Made by a program: the position numbers and the translations under genes. This document shows positions 16,896 to 24,848 of a DNA stretch of 58,828 nucleotides, piece by piece. The notes beneath the pieces were generated by a model. The model had not been told where the DNA came from. It saw only the letters and a program-made list of their open reading frames with translations, and did not search any database. This DNA comes from Pseudoalteromonas piscicida (GTDB lineage Bacteria; Pseudomonadota; Gammaproteobacteria; Enterobacterales; Alteromonadaceae), in contig NZ_NKHF01000074.1 of the NCBI RefSeq assembly GCF_002744175.1, positions 1 to 58,828 of the forward strand, written 5' to 3'. Each line of letters opens with the position of its first letter. The first letter of the stretch is position 1.

Positions 16896-18022
16896 AAGCG
16901 TTTCGCAGCCTCTTCTAGTGTCTGGTTTTCCTTAGCAAAGCATAATCTAATGACTTTGTCTTGAGTCGCTTGCTGATAAAAAACGCTGAGCGGTACAGCA
17001 GCTACCCCAACCTGCTCGACTAAATAACGGCAAAAAGCAACATCGTCTAAATCAGAAATATCACTATAATCAAGCAGCAAAAAATACGTACCTTCACTTG
17101 GCAACAAAGTAAATCGACTTGATGCTAATGCAGAAACTAAAACATCACGCTTTTGTTGATAAAACGCGCTTAACTCATCAACATGCTGAGGCTGCTCAGC
17201 AAGCATATCCGCTAACGCGAGTTGCGCTGGGGTAAAACTTGAAAAGGTCACATACTGATGGATCTTTCTAAACTCAGCCGTCATTGTCTTTGGTGCTACA
17301 CAGTAGCCCATTTTCCAGCCAGTACTATGAAAAGTTTTGCCAAAACTAGAGATCACAAAGGCACGTTCAAACAACTCTGGGTCGGTTAATGCACTCAAAT
17401 GAGGTAAACCATCAAAGGTAATATGCTCGTATACTTCGTCACTGATCAGTAATAGATCATACTTGTGCAACAGTTGTTTTAAGTGGTCAAAATCTGACTG
17501 CTTTAGTGTTTTCGCCGACGGGTTATGCGGTGTGTTAATAATGATGGCACGAGTCTTTGCAGTAATACTTGCCGCAACTTGCTGCCAGTCAATTTGATAA
17601 TCAGGTGCGCTCAGCGCTATGTGGATCGCTTTTCCACCTGCCAATTCAATGGCAGGCTCATAAGAGTCATAGGCGGGGTCAAACACAATGACCTCATCCC
17701 CATCTGATACGATTGCTTGAATAGCCACAAAGAGTGCTTCGGTTGCACCCGAAGTAACCGTGACCTGATCGTGCGCAGTAATATTTACTTGATAGCGACG
17801 CTCAATTAACGCCGCCACTTGCGTTTGCAGTGTTGGCACTCCAGCAGAAGGAGCATACTGATTCTGACCTTGCGCCACATAAAAGCTCAGCTGCGACTTT
17901 AGGTATTCCGGCGCATCAAATTCAGGAAAACCCTGCGATAAGTTGATTGCACCATATTCGTTTGCCAATGCTGTCATTTGGCTAAATATACTGATCCCAA
18001 CATGAGGTAATTTACTTTTCAC
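16883..18022 (-). CDS. ybdL: YbdL/MtnE-type methionine aminotransferase
   Basis: A 379-residue fold-type I PLP enzyme. The PLP lysine is in SSFGKTFHSTGWKMGY, with NTPHNPS and SDEVYEHI also conserved. It resembles E. coli YbdL, which converts 4-methylthio-2-oxobutanoate and glutamine to methionine. It starts with GTG 18022, with GAGAG upstream. It is divergent from mtnBCD, sharing a control region of about 100 bases that holds tandem MetJ-like boxes, and forms an operon with the omega-amidase gene. Confidence 0.9.
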   Translation of the reverse strand: MKSKLPHVGISIFSQMTALANEYGAINLSQGFPEFDAPEYLKSQLSFYVAQGQNQYAPSAGVPTLQTQVAALIERRYQVNITAHDQVTVTSGATEALFVAIQAIVSDGDEVIVFDPAYDSYEPAIELAGGKAIHIALSAPDYQIDWQQVAASITAKTRAIIINTPHNPSAKTLKQSDFDHLKQLLHKYDLLLISDEVYEHITFDGLPHLSALTDPELFERAFVISSFGKTFHSTGWKMGYCVAPKTMTAEFRKIHQYVTFSSFTPAQLALADMLAEQPQHVDELSAFYQQKRDVLVSALASSRFTLLPSEGTYFLLLDYSDISDLDDVAFCRYLVEQVGVAAVPLSVFYQQATQDKVIRLCFAKENQTLEEAAKRLCQL

Positions 18023-18080
18023 TGCAACACTCTCTTTCTTATGGTGCTAATCGTGAGTGGATGCTATCATTGCTTAAAAT

Positions 18081-18104
18081 AGATGTATAGCCGTCCATAC
18101 GCAT
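18081..18104. promoter_or_regulatory. tandem MetJ boxes between ybdL and mtnB
   Basis: Three contiguous 8-base units, AGATGTAT, AGCCGTCC and ATACGCAT, match the met-box consensus AGACGTCT at 6, 6 and 5 of 8 positions. MetJ binds arrays of such units when S-adenosylmethionine is high. The place suits repression of mtnBCD and perhaps of ybdL-yafV. Confidence 0.6.
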
Positions 18105-18124
18105 TTAATTTATAGGTGTCAATT

Positions 18125-18739
18125 ATGCACACACAAGCCGCAAAACACGCGCTTATTGAAGCAGGAGCTTGGGTTGCTCAGCAAGGCTGGGTGCCAGCGA
18201 CTGGTGGTAATTTCTCTATCAAAACAGACTCTGGCTTCGTTGTCACGGCCAGCGGCTTCGATAAAGGAAAATTAACACCTGAACAATTTTTAGAATTAGA
18301 CGCTACCGGCACTATTGTAGCAGGCAATGGTAAGCCTTCCGCTGAAACCGCATTGCACTTAACATTATACCAATTATGCGCAGATGCAGGATGTATATTA
18401 CACACCCATTCTGTCGCCGCGACAGTATTATCACGATTTATTCAAGGCGAGCAATTTCAGATCAGCGGCTATGAAATGCAAAAATCATTGTCTGGAATTC
18501 AATCCCATGAAGAAACTTTATCAATTGCTATTTTTGATAACGATCAGGATATAAACCGCTTGGCCCGCCGCGTGGCCCAGCATCATCAAACGACACCGAT
18601 TAAATATGGTGTATTAATCAGAGGTCATGGGTTATACGCGGTGGGTCAAACCGTACAAGAAACTCGTCGTCATATTGAAGGCTTAGAGTTTTTGTTTGCC
18701 TGCGAATTAGAACGGATCAAATTGGAGGGGCGCCAGTGA
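18125..18739 (+). CDS. mtnB: methylthioribulose-1-phosphate dehydratase
   Basis: A 204-residue class II aldolase-fold enzyme. The start QGWVPATGGNFSIK, the ASGFDKGKL segment, HTHSVAATVLSRF (zinc histidines) and IRGHGLYAVG with its third histidine are all MtnB-like. It dehydrates methylthioribulose-1-phosphate to diketomethylthiopentyl-1-phosphate. ATG 18125 has AGG eight bases upstream and is preferred over GTG 18116. Its stop overlaps the GTG start of mtnC. Confidence 0.95.
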   Translation: MHTQAAKHALIEAGAWVAQQGWVPATGGNFSIKTDSGFVVTASGFDKGKLTPEQFLELDATGTIVAGNGKPSAETALHLTLYQLCADAGCILHTHSVAATVLSRFIQGEQFQISGYEMQKSLSGIQSHEETLSIAIFDNDQDINRLARRVAQHHQTTPIKYGVLIRGHGLYAVGQTVQETRRHIEGLEFLFACELERIKLEGRQ

Positions 18740-19422
18740 TCAAAGCCATTTTAACAGATATCGAAGGAACTATTACCCGTATCTCATTTGTTAAAGAGAT
18801 TCTATTCCCGTATGCCGCGGCACGATTGCCACAATTTATTCTTGACCATCAGCATGATGATAGCGTTGCCGAGCAGATTGATGCGGTAAGAGAAGAGTTG
18901 AACAACCCTGAGGCAAGTATCGATGCGGTAATTGATGTGCTCCTTGAATGGATAGCAACAGACAAAAAGATTACACCACTGAAACAACTACAAGGTCTCG
19001 TCTGGCAGTTTGGCTACAAAAATGGCGATTTTACCGGCCATTTATACGAAGATGCCTACCAATTTTTAACACAGCAAAAAGCGGGTGGCCGCGACTTATA
19101 TGTCTACTCGTCCGGTTCAGTAAAAGCGCAACAACTACTGTTTGCTTACTCAGACTATGGCGACATTCGCTCGCTATTTAGCGACTACTTTGATACGCGG
19201 ATCGGTGCTAAACAGGAAGTATCTGCCTATCAAAATATTGTTACAGCCTTGCCTTACGAGGCAGAGCAAATCCTCTTTTTAAGCGATGTCGTCGCGGAGC
19301 TAGACGCGGCAAAAGCCGCGGGTATGAAAACCTTGCAGTTATTTAGAGATGCGCAAGCAATCTCACCTGAACATCCGGTTATATCAAGTTTTGATCATTT
19401 TGATGAAGGGGCACTTTTATGA
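18736..19422 (+). CDS. mtnC: enolase-phosphatase E1
   Basis: A 228-residue HAD-superfamily enzyme with the MtnC variant of motif I, LTDIEGTITRISFVKE, then VYSSGSVKAQQLLF (motif II) and LFLSDVVAELDAAKAAG (motif III/IV). It carries out both the enolisation and the dephosphorylation leading to acireductone. The GTG start overlaps the mtnB stop and its own stop overlaps the mtnD ATG, so the three genes are translationally coupled. Confidence 0.95.
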   Translation: MIKAILTDIEGTITRISFVKEILFPYAAARLPQFILDHQHDDSVAEQIDAVREELNNPEASIDAVIDVLLEWIATDKKITPLKQLQGLVWQFGYKNGDFTGHLYEDAYQFLTQQKAGGRDLYVYSSGSVKAQQLLFAYSDYGDIRSLFSDYFDTRIGAKQEVSAYQNIVTALPYEAEQILFLSDVVAELDAAKAAGMKTLQLFRDAQAISPEHPVISSFDHFDEGALL

Positions 19423-19961
19423 GTCAATTGACTATTTATCAAGCACACAACTCAAAGCAAGCCTTACAACAAGAACAAGACGTTAAGGTGATTGCCGTCT
19501 TATTAGCGGAGCAAGGTGTGCGCTTCGAGCAGTGGCAAGCCACTACCGATATCAGTCCTGAAATGTCACAAGAAGATATTATCAGTGCTTATCAAGACGA
19601 TATTGAGAGGCTAAAAGCACAGGGTGGTTATCAAACCGTAGACGTAATTTCACTCGCAAAGGGTAACCCCAATGCTTCAGAGCTGCGACAAAAGTTTCTT
19701 TTCGAGCATACCCATAGTGAGGATGAAGTCCGTTTTTTTGTCAAAGGACAGGGGTTATTTTGTCTACATTTACACGACAAGGTTTATCAGGTTTTATGTC
19801 AACAAGGCGACCTAATCTCTGTGCCAGAAAATACGCCTCACTGGTTTGACATGGGTAGCGACCCAGAATTTACGGCCATTCGCCTGTTCAATAATCAAGA
19901 GGGTTGGGTTGCGAAAAGTACGGGTTCTGAGATAGCAAAACAGTTTCCATTACTGGATTAA
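19419..19961 (+). CDS. mtnD: acireductone dioxygenase
   Basis: A 180-residue cupin protein. The metal ligands are in HTHSEDEVRFFVKGQGLF (His, His, Glu) and PENTPHWFDMG (His). With Fe(II) it converts acireductone to the keto acid of methionine, the substrate of the YbdL-type aminotransferase; with Ni(II) the family makes an off-pathway product with CO. It is the last gene of mtnBCD. Confidence 0.95.
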   Translation: MSQLTIYQAHNSKQALQQEQDVKVIAVLLAEQGVRFEQWQATTDISPEMSQEDIISAYQDDIERLKAQGGYQTVDVISLAKGNPNASELRQKFLFEHTHSEDEVRFFVKGQGLFCLHLHDKVYQVLCQQGDLISVPENTPHWFDMGSDPEFTAIRLFNNQEGWVAKSTGSEIAKQFPLLD

Positions 19962-19973
19962 GTTTACCTTTTT

Positions 19974-20134
19974 ATACCAAATGTATTAAGTAAATGAGTG
20001 ATTTGAAGCGGGGAAATAGCTTTAGTAGCTAGGCAAAAATTTTGCGGTTTAGTTGTTCTAAATGAGAAACTTTTAACGACGCTAATATGCTATTTCATCC
20101 TTCAAATTGATTAGAGAATTAATTCAATTGGTAT
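19974..20134. repeat. dispersed palindromic repeat, copy B
   Basis: A 161-base element with long complementary arms: ATACCAAATGTATTAAG at the left (19974) and AATTCAATTGGTAT at the right, with GGAAATAGC and GCTATTTC as inner parts of the stem and ATTTGAAG opposite CTTCAAAT. The loop carries TTTAGTTGTTCT (20048-20059), shared with copy A. It fills the space between mtnD and the terminator of the S9 peptidase. Confidence 0.7.
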
Positions 20135-20154
20135 TGCACTTCAGTCATGCTAAT

Positions 20155-20185
20155 AAAAAGCCAGCGCACAATGAACTGGCTTTTT
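20155..20185 (-). terminator. bidirectional terminator
   Basis: AAAAAGCCAG (20155-20164) and CTGGCTTTTT (20176-20185) form a perfect stem with an 11-base loop and T/A runs on both sides. It suits the end of the S9 peptidase transcript and of mtnBCD. Confidence 0.85.
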
Positions 20186-20199
20186 ATATTCTCCACAGA

Positions 20200-22143
20200 C
20201 TATAGCTTTAAAGGCGCTTCTAAGAATGCTAACACTTTTTGGTAGTACTTCAAGCGATGCTCAGGCTTGTAAAATCCATGACCTTCATCTTCTAGTAAAT
20301 AATACTCGTATGGTTTTTTCGCTTTTTTAAGCGCTTCAATTAAAGACTCAGCTTGTTCAATTGGCGCTCTTTCGTCCTCTCCACCATGTACAATAAGTAC
20401 CGGCACAGAAAGTTTATCGGCGTTGTAACTCGGAGAAAACGCTTTTAACTGTTTTTCATCCGTCCCAAGCACACGCTCTAAATACGCCTGCCCAGAATCA
20501 CGCTCTGCAACATCTCCTTCTTCAAACATTAAAGGGAGATCGTATACTCCAACCACACCAACAGCACATTGGTATAGTTCAGGTTCAAGAATTGCGCTTT
20601 GCAATGCTGAGTAGCCACCAAAACTCGCTCCCATAATGCAAATACGTTTCTTATCAGCAATACCTTTGGATATCAAATGCTTGGTGCCATCAATGATATC
20701 GTACTGGATTTCTTGTCCCCACTTTTTATAACCGAGTTCTTCAAACCTGTCTCCATAACCACCTGAGCCCCTGAAGTTAACTTGTAGTACCGCTACACCT
20801 CGACTTGCCAACATTTGTACATCAGGATCAAACTGCCAATAGTCTCTAGGTCCGTGTGGCCCACCATGAGGCATAACGACTAAAGGAAGATCTTTTTGCT
20901 CCTTACCCAATGGAGTCGTCAAATATCCGTGTATGGATAATCCATCTCGGCTAGTAAAGACAATAGGCTCCATGGCGGACATTTTGTTCGGCTCAATCCA
21001 GCTTTTGCTTGCAGCTATATATGAAAGTTGGTTCTTTTTACTATCGTATAAATAATACTTCCCAGGATTGATGTCGCTACCGGCAAAAACAATCACTTTA
21101 CTTCCATCACGAGTACCACTCACAAGACGAATTTGGTTACCTGGAATAGAAGCAATCAACGATTTAAGTTGCTGGCTCCAGACTGAGTCTTGATCAACAA
21201 AAGCATAGGTGGGGTAGTCTGGATCTAGCTCAATAGCATAAGGAGTTTGATTAACAGGATCACGCCAAACCTTAGTTGGGTCGACCAGTTTATCTTGAAA
21301 GAAATGTTTTAGCTCACCAGTTTCCAGCGTCAACTGGTATAGAGCTCTTGGCTCTCCTGCTTTTGCAGCTGATAAGTAAGCCAACTTACCGGTATCATCA
21401 AACCCATGTAACCAAAAGTCATCCAGATCCCGCGATAAAGCAAGCTCATCCCAACTGTTCTCCTCTTTGTTTCTCAAAAAGACCGAAGAATCACCTTCGT
21501 CATCAATCGAAGCAACCGCTCTAACCTCTCCAAGTTTATCCGTTAAGAATCGACCCATTTTTTGCGGGGAAGCGGTGACTTTGCGTCGTACACCAGAGTT
21601 AACATTTACCTCATATACGACTGTGACAGGCTCTTTTGCGCCTGACCATGGATACGTCACAATTAACATCTTATCTTCATCATCCACCAAAGGATCGAGA
21701 ATATAAGAAGTACCATAAAGCGGCGTTGCTTTTCTTAAGCGCGACCCCGTTTGGCTTTCTCCTTGATAGCCCACCAAGTATTTGCTTCGACTACCATCAA
21801 CATTTACACCAAACAGTTCCCCATGATATTCAGGGTGATCTTTCCAACCGCGTATATATTCTTTTTCTAATACTACACGTTCATCGTTAACCCACTCATA
21901 GCGACCGACCTGCGCATTGCCATTAAACGCTACAGAGTGAATAAACTTAAAACCATCAAGCTGAATGAATCCAAGCGTATTTCTGCCTTCACGTTTAGTT
22001 AAAAAGCTTAGGTACTCTCCGCTAGGTGAGATTTTCACATCCGCAAATTCGCTTCCTTTGCTAAATGCTTCTAATGGTATTTGTTGTTTTGCAAATGCAG
22101 TATTAACCACCAGAAAAAGCATCAAGCTAATTATCTTTTTCAT
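20200..22143 (-). CDS. exported S9 family prolyl-oligopeptidase-like peptidase
   Basis: A 647-residue protein with a signal peptide (MKKIISLMLFLVVNTAFA), a propeller-like region up to about residue 400 and a C-terminal alpha/beta-hydrolase domain. The serine is in MGASFGGYSAL, the aspartate in HGGEDERAP and the histidine in DEGHGFYKPEHR, the dipeptidyl-/acylaminoacyl-peptidase pattern. It should cleave peptides in the periplasm. ATG 22143 has GGAG nine bases upstream and is preferred over ATG 22155. It lies 61 bases after mtnA on the same strand, but a link to methionine salvage is not obvious. Confidence 0.9.
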   Translation of the reverse strand: MKKIISLMLFLVVNTAFAKQQIPLEAFSKGSEFADVKISPSGEYLSFLTKREGRNTLGFIQLDGFKFIHSVAFNGNAQVGRYEWVNDERVVLEKEYIRGWKDHPEYHGELFGVNVDGSRSKYLVGYQGESQTGSRLRKATPLYGTSYILDPLVDDEDKMLIVTYPWSGAKEPVTVVYEVNVNSGVRRKVTASPQKMGRFLTDKLGEVRAVASIDDEGDSSVFLRNKEENSWDELALSRDLDDFWLHGFDDTGKLAYLSAAKAGEPRALYQLTLETGELKHFFQDKLVDPTKVWRDPVNQTPYAIELDPDYPTYAFVDQDSVWSQQLKSLIASIPGNQIRLVSGTRDGSKVIVFAGSDINPGKYYLYDSKKNQLSYIAASKSWIEPNKMSAMEPIVFTSRDGLSIHGYLTTPLGKEQKDLPLVVMPHGGPHGPRDYWQFDPDVQMLASRGVAVLQVNFRGSGGYGDRFEELGYKKWGQEIQYDIIDGTKHLISKGIADKKRICIMGASFGGYSALQSAILEPELYQCAVGVVGVYDLPLMFEEGDVAERDSGQAYLERVLGTDEKQLKAFSPSYNADKLSVPVLIVHGGEDERAPIEQAESLIEALKKAKKPYEYYLLEDEGHGFYKPEHRLKYYQKVLAFLEAPLKL

Positions 22144-22204
22144 AATATTCTCCATCTATATTCTTTATACAGAATATCAAGATCCAATAGATTCTTACAG
22201 CAAA

Positions 22205-23236
22205 TCAAGAATCGGGGTTAACAAAAAATACACCCTTTGCTACATCATCAGCTGTAAACAGCCCCGTATCCAACACCCAGCCTGTAATTAAGTTCGCAGG
22301 CGTCACGTCAAATGCAGGGTTGAAGACTTCCGCATTACTCGGTGCCCACTGACACTCACCAAAGCTACCACTCACTCCGGTAACTTCTGTTGGTGCACGC
22401 TGCTCAATCGGAATTGCAGCGCCATTAGGACAGGTTTTATCTAGTGTCGTGCTAGGTGCGACCACATAAAAAGGAATGTGGTGGAAATGAGCCAGCACAG
22501 CTAAGTTATAAGTGCCGACTTTATTGGCGAAGTCACCATTTGCTGCAATCCTATCTGCACCCACAAAAATTTTATCCACTTTACCAGCAGCCATTAAACT
22601 CGCAGCCATATTGTCACAGATCAGTGTGTACGGGATTTGCCACGTGTCTAACTCAAACGCGGTCAACCTACCACCTTGAAGTAGTGGTCTGGTTTCATCA
22701 ACCCATACGTGGATATCACCATGTCGCTTGGCAGCATGGTGGATCACACCTAGTGCGGTGCCCACTCCAGCTGTCGCCAAAGCGCCGGTGTTGCAGTGAG
22801 TAAGTATATTATCTCCTGCACTTACCAGTTCAGCGCCAAAGGTCGCCATGCGATCACACAAGGCGGTATCTTCTTCAAATAATTGCTCTGCAGTTGCAAT
22901 AATTCGTTGTGGCCAATCCTCATGTTTAAGCGCGCCGCGTAACCTCGCCATACAGTGCATTAAATTTACAGCGGTTGGGCGCGTTGCTTCAAGCTCATCT
23001 ATCGAGCGGGCAATCGTAACTTTGTCTTCACCCTTCTCGGTGAGATAAGCAATTAGCAAGCTCGCCGCTAGCCCAATCAATGGAGCACCTCGAACTTTGA
23101 GCGTTAAAATTAACTCACTCATCGTCGCTACATCGTGGCACTCGTGCCATACCTGTTGGTGCGGTAGTAAATATTGATCTAAGACTTTTACTACGCCCGT
23201 TTCAAATTTTAGGCTGCGTGCTATTAAGGTTTTCAT
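22205..23236 (-). CDS. mtnA: methylthioribose-1-phosphate isomerase
   Basis: A 343-residue protein of the eIF2B-like MtnA family: [15 protein letters not shown] at the start, [20 protein letters not shown] with the catalytic cysteine, [16 protein letters not shown], and [18 protein letters not shown] with the catalytic aspartate. It isomerises methylthioribose-1-phosphate to the ribulose form. ATG 23236 with GGGA upstream is preferred to TTG 23254. It is divergent from mtnK, which makes its substrate, and shares MetJ-like boxes with it. Confidence 0.95.
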   Translation of the reverse strand: MKTLIARSLKFETGVVKVLDQYLLPHQQVWHECHDVATMSELILTLKVRGAPLIGLAASLLIAYLTEKGEDKVTIARSIDELEATRPTAVNLMHCMARLRGALKHEDWPQRIIATAEQLFEEDTALCDRMATFGAELVSAGDNILTHCNTGALATAGVGTALGVIHHAAKRHGDIHVWVDETRPLLQGGRLTAFELDTWQIPYTLICDNMAASLMAAGKVDKIFVGADRIAANGDFANKVGTYNLAVLAHFHHIPFYVVAPSTTLDKTCPNGAAIPIEQRAPTEVTGVSGSFGECQWAPSNAEVFNPAFDVTPANLITGWVLDTGLFTADDVAKGVFFVNPDS

Positions 23237-23279
23237 GACATCCCGCTCGTTCAACGTGTTCTATGGATATTTTACATCA

Positions 23280-23311
23280 AGATCTAAAGAAGTATAGACA
23301 TCTAAACATTT
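23280..23311. promoter_or_regulatory. tandem MetJ boxes between mtnA and mtnK
   Basis: Four contiguous 8-base units, AGATCTAA, AGAAGTAT, AGACATCT and AAACATTT, match AGACGTCT at 4, 6, 7 and 5 positions. The array lies between two divergent methionine-salvage genes, which supports MetJ control of both. Confidence 0.65.
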
Positions 23312-23356
23312 AAAAATATAGAATGCCAACAGCTAATTTCCACAGGGTGCTGAAAC

Positions 23357-24559
23357 ATGTCGAGCTACATTGAATTTGATGCAGATAAAGTTATTGATTA
23401 CATAACTAATTTAGGAAGCTTCTTTGAGAAAAATGCGACGTTAACGTGTTATGAGTTTGGTGATGGTAATCTGAACTTAGTCTTTCGAGTTCAAGATACT
23501 CAAAAAAATAGCGTCATCGTCAAGCAAGCGTTACCTTACGCTCGGTGTGTAGGTGAAAGCTGGCCACTCACGTTAGATAGGGCCAGAATCGAAGCCAATG
23601 TTTTGCAGCGCCATGGTAAAATTTGCCCAGACACCACTGCAAAGGTGTTGCATCACAACACGGAGCTGGCAGTAACTGTTTTAGAAGACCTCGGCCACCT
23701 GCGTATCCTACGCAGCGAACTAAACCAAGCCAATACCTTCTCTAAGCTCGCCGAAGACGTCGCTGATTACTTGGCAAAAACAAGCTTTTACCATTCAAGT
23801 TTTTACCTTACCCCAAGTGAGAAGAAAGCCCTAGTTATCGAGTTTACTAATCCAGAGCTTTGTGCAATCACTGAAGACTTATTCTTTGACGACCCGTATC
23901 GAAACGCAGAGCGCAACAACTTTTCAGCCGCCTTACAAGAAACAGTAGAAGCGTTAAGAAGCAATAAAAACTTGCTTGTTGCGGTCGCAAAGCTCAAAGC
24001 ACAATTTTTAAATGCACCTGAAACTTTACTACATGGTGATGTACATACAGGCAGTATTTTCGTTGATGCAACACAGACTAAATTAATCGATCCTGAGTTT
24101 GGCTTTTTCGGACCTATTGGCTTTGATTTAGGCTCATTTATTGGCAATTTACTGCTAAATTACTGTGCTCAGCACGCTCGTATTGCTACGCCCCCGAAAC
24201 GTCGCAATATGCAGGTGTATCTACTAGACTGCATTGCCACTACTCTATCTCGCTTTTATGCTACTTGGCTTGAATTAGCAAAGTCAGAGACTCAGGATCT
24301 CTCTTTACAAGCCGACGGCTATGCTGAGTATTTCCTCAAAAAGGTGCTACAAGACGCGATTGGATATTGCGGCTGTGAATTGATCCGCCGTACCATAGGA
24401 CTAGCTCATGTTGCTGATATTGATGGTATCGAAGATGAAAGTGCGCGGTTAGCAGTACAAAAGCGGGCATTACAGTTAGGCGAGCAGCTAATCCTCAATG
24501 CCAGCAAATGCCAAACAACCGATGATGCGTATCAGTTGATCATTAGCTTTATAAACTAG
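23357..24559 (+). CDS. mtnK: methylthioribose kinase
   Basis: A 400-residue protein of the APH-like kinase fold: FGDGNLNLVFRVQD (nucleotide loop), VIVKQALPYAR with the ATP lysine, LLHGDVHTGSIFVD (catalytic aspartate) and KLIDPEFGFFGPIGFDLG (metal-binding aspartate), all in MtnK order. It phosphorylates methylthioribose made from methylthioadenosine; the nucleosidase step is not encoded here. ATG 23357 has AGGG upstream. Confidence 0.95.
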   Translation: MSSYIEFDADKVIDYITNLGSFFEKNATLTCYEFGDGNLNLVFRVQDTQKNSVIVKQALPYARCVGESWPLTLDRARIEANVLQRHGKICPDTTAKVLHHNTELAVTVLEDLGHLRILRSELNQANTFSKLAEDVADYLAKTSFYHSSFYLTPSEKKALVIEFTNPELCAITEDLFFDDPYRNAERNNFSAALQETVEALRSNKNLLVAVAKLKAQFLNAPETLLHGDVHTGSIFVDATQTKLIDPEFGFFGPIGFDLGSFIGNLLLNYCAQHARIATPPKRRNMQVYLLDCIATTLSRFYATWLELAKSETQDLSLQADGYAEYFLKKVLQDAIGYCGCELIRRTIGLAHVADIDGIEDESARLAVQKRALQLGEQLILNASKCQTTDDAYQLIISFIN

Positions 24560-24848
24560 GGCCTGTTGATCTTTCAAGTTTGTTTTTGCAGCAGTTTGAT
24601 TGCCATTTATACAAGGCAAAGCCTGTGTAGCATAGATATTCTATGTGAGTGGCGATAAAGACTTTGTGCTCCCGCAAAGTCACCTTACCCCACATCCTTG
24701 TGGGGCAACACAGAAGAAATGCCAATCAATCGCTGCCCTTTGGGTTCCCCTGAGTGAGCTTCGGATAATTAACTTGTGTTCGAATAACAGAATAAAAAAG
24801 CCCAAAGTCACTGCTTTGGGCTTTTTTATTAAATGGACAGGCTCTATT
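24558..24848. repeat. possible non-autonomous element between mtnK and DUF885 gene
   Basis: The ends look like imperfect inverted repeats: TAGGGCCTGTTGATC at the left and, on the other strand from the right, TAGAGCCTGTCCATT. Inside lies ATACAAGGCAAAG (about 24612), like the repeat at 16000, and a small palindrome ATAGATATTCTAT. No gene is present in these 290 bases. The GGGCCTGTTGATC end recalls repeats of marine gammaproteobacteria, but I cannot prove mobility. Confidence 0.35.
24800..24827. terminator. bidirectional terminator
   Basis: GCCCAAAG (24800-24807) and CTTTGGGC (24814-24821) form a perfect stem flanked by A and T runs. It ends the convergent mtnK and DUF885 transcripts. Confidence 0.9.
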
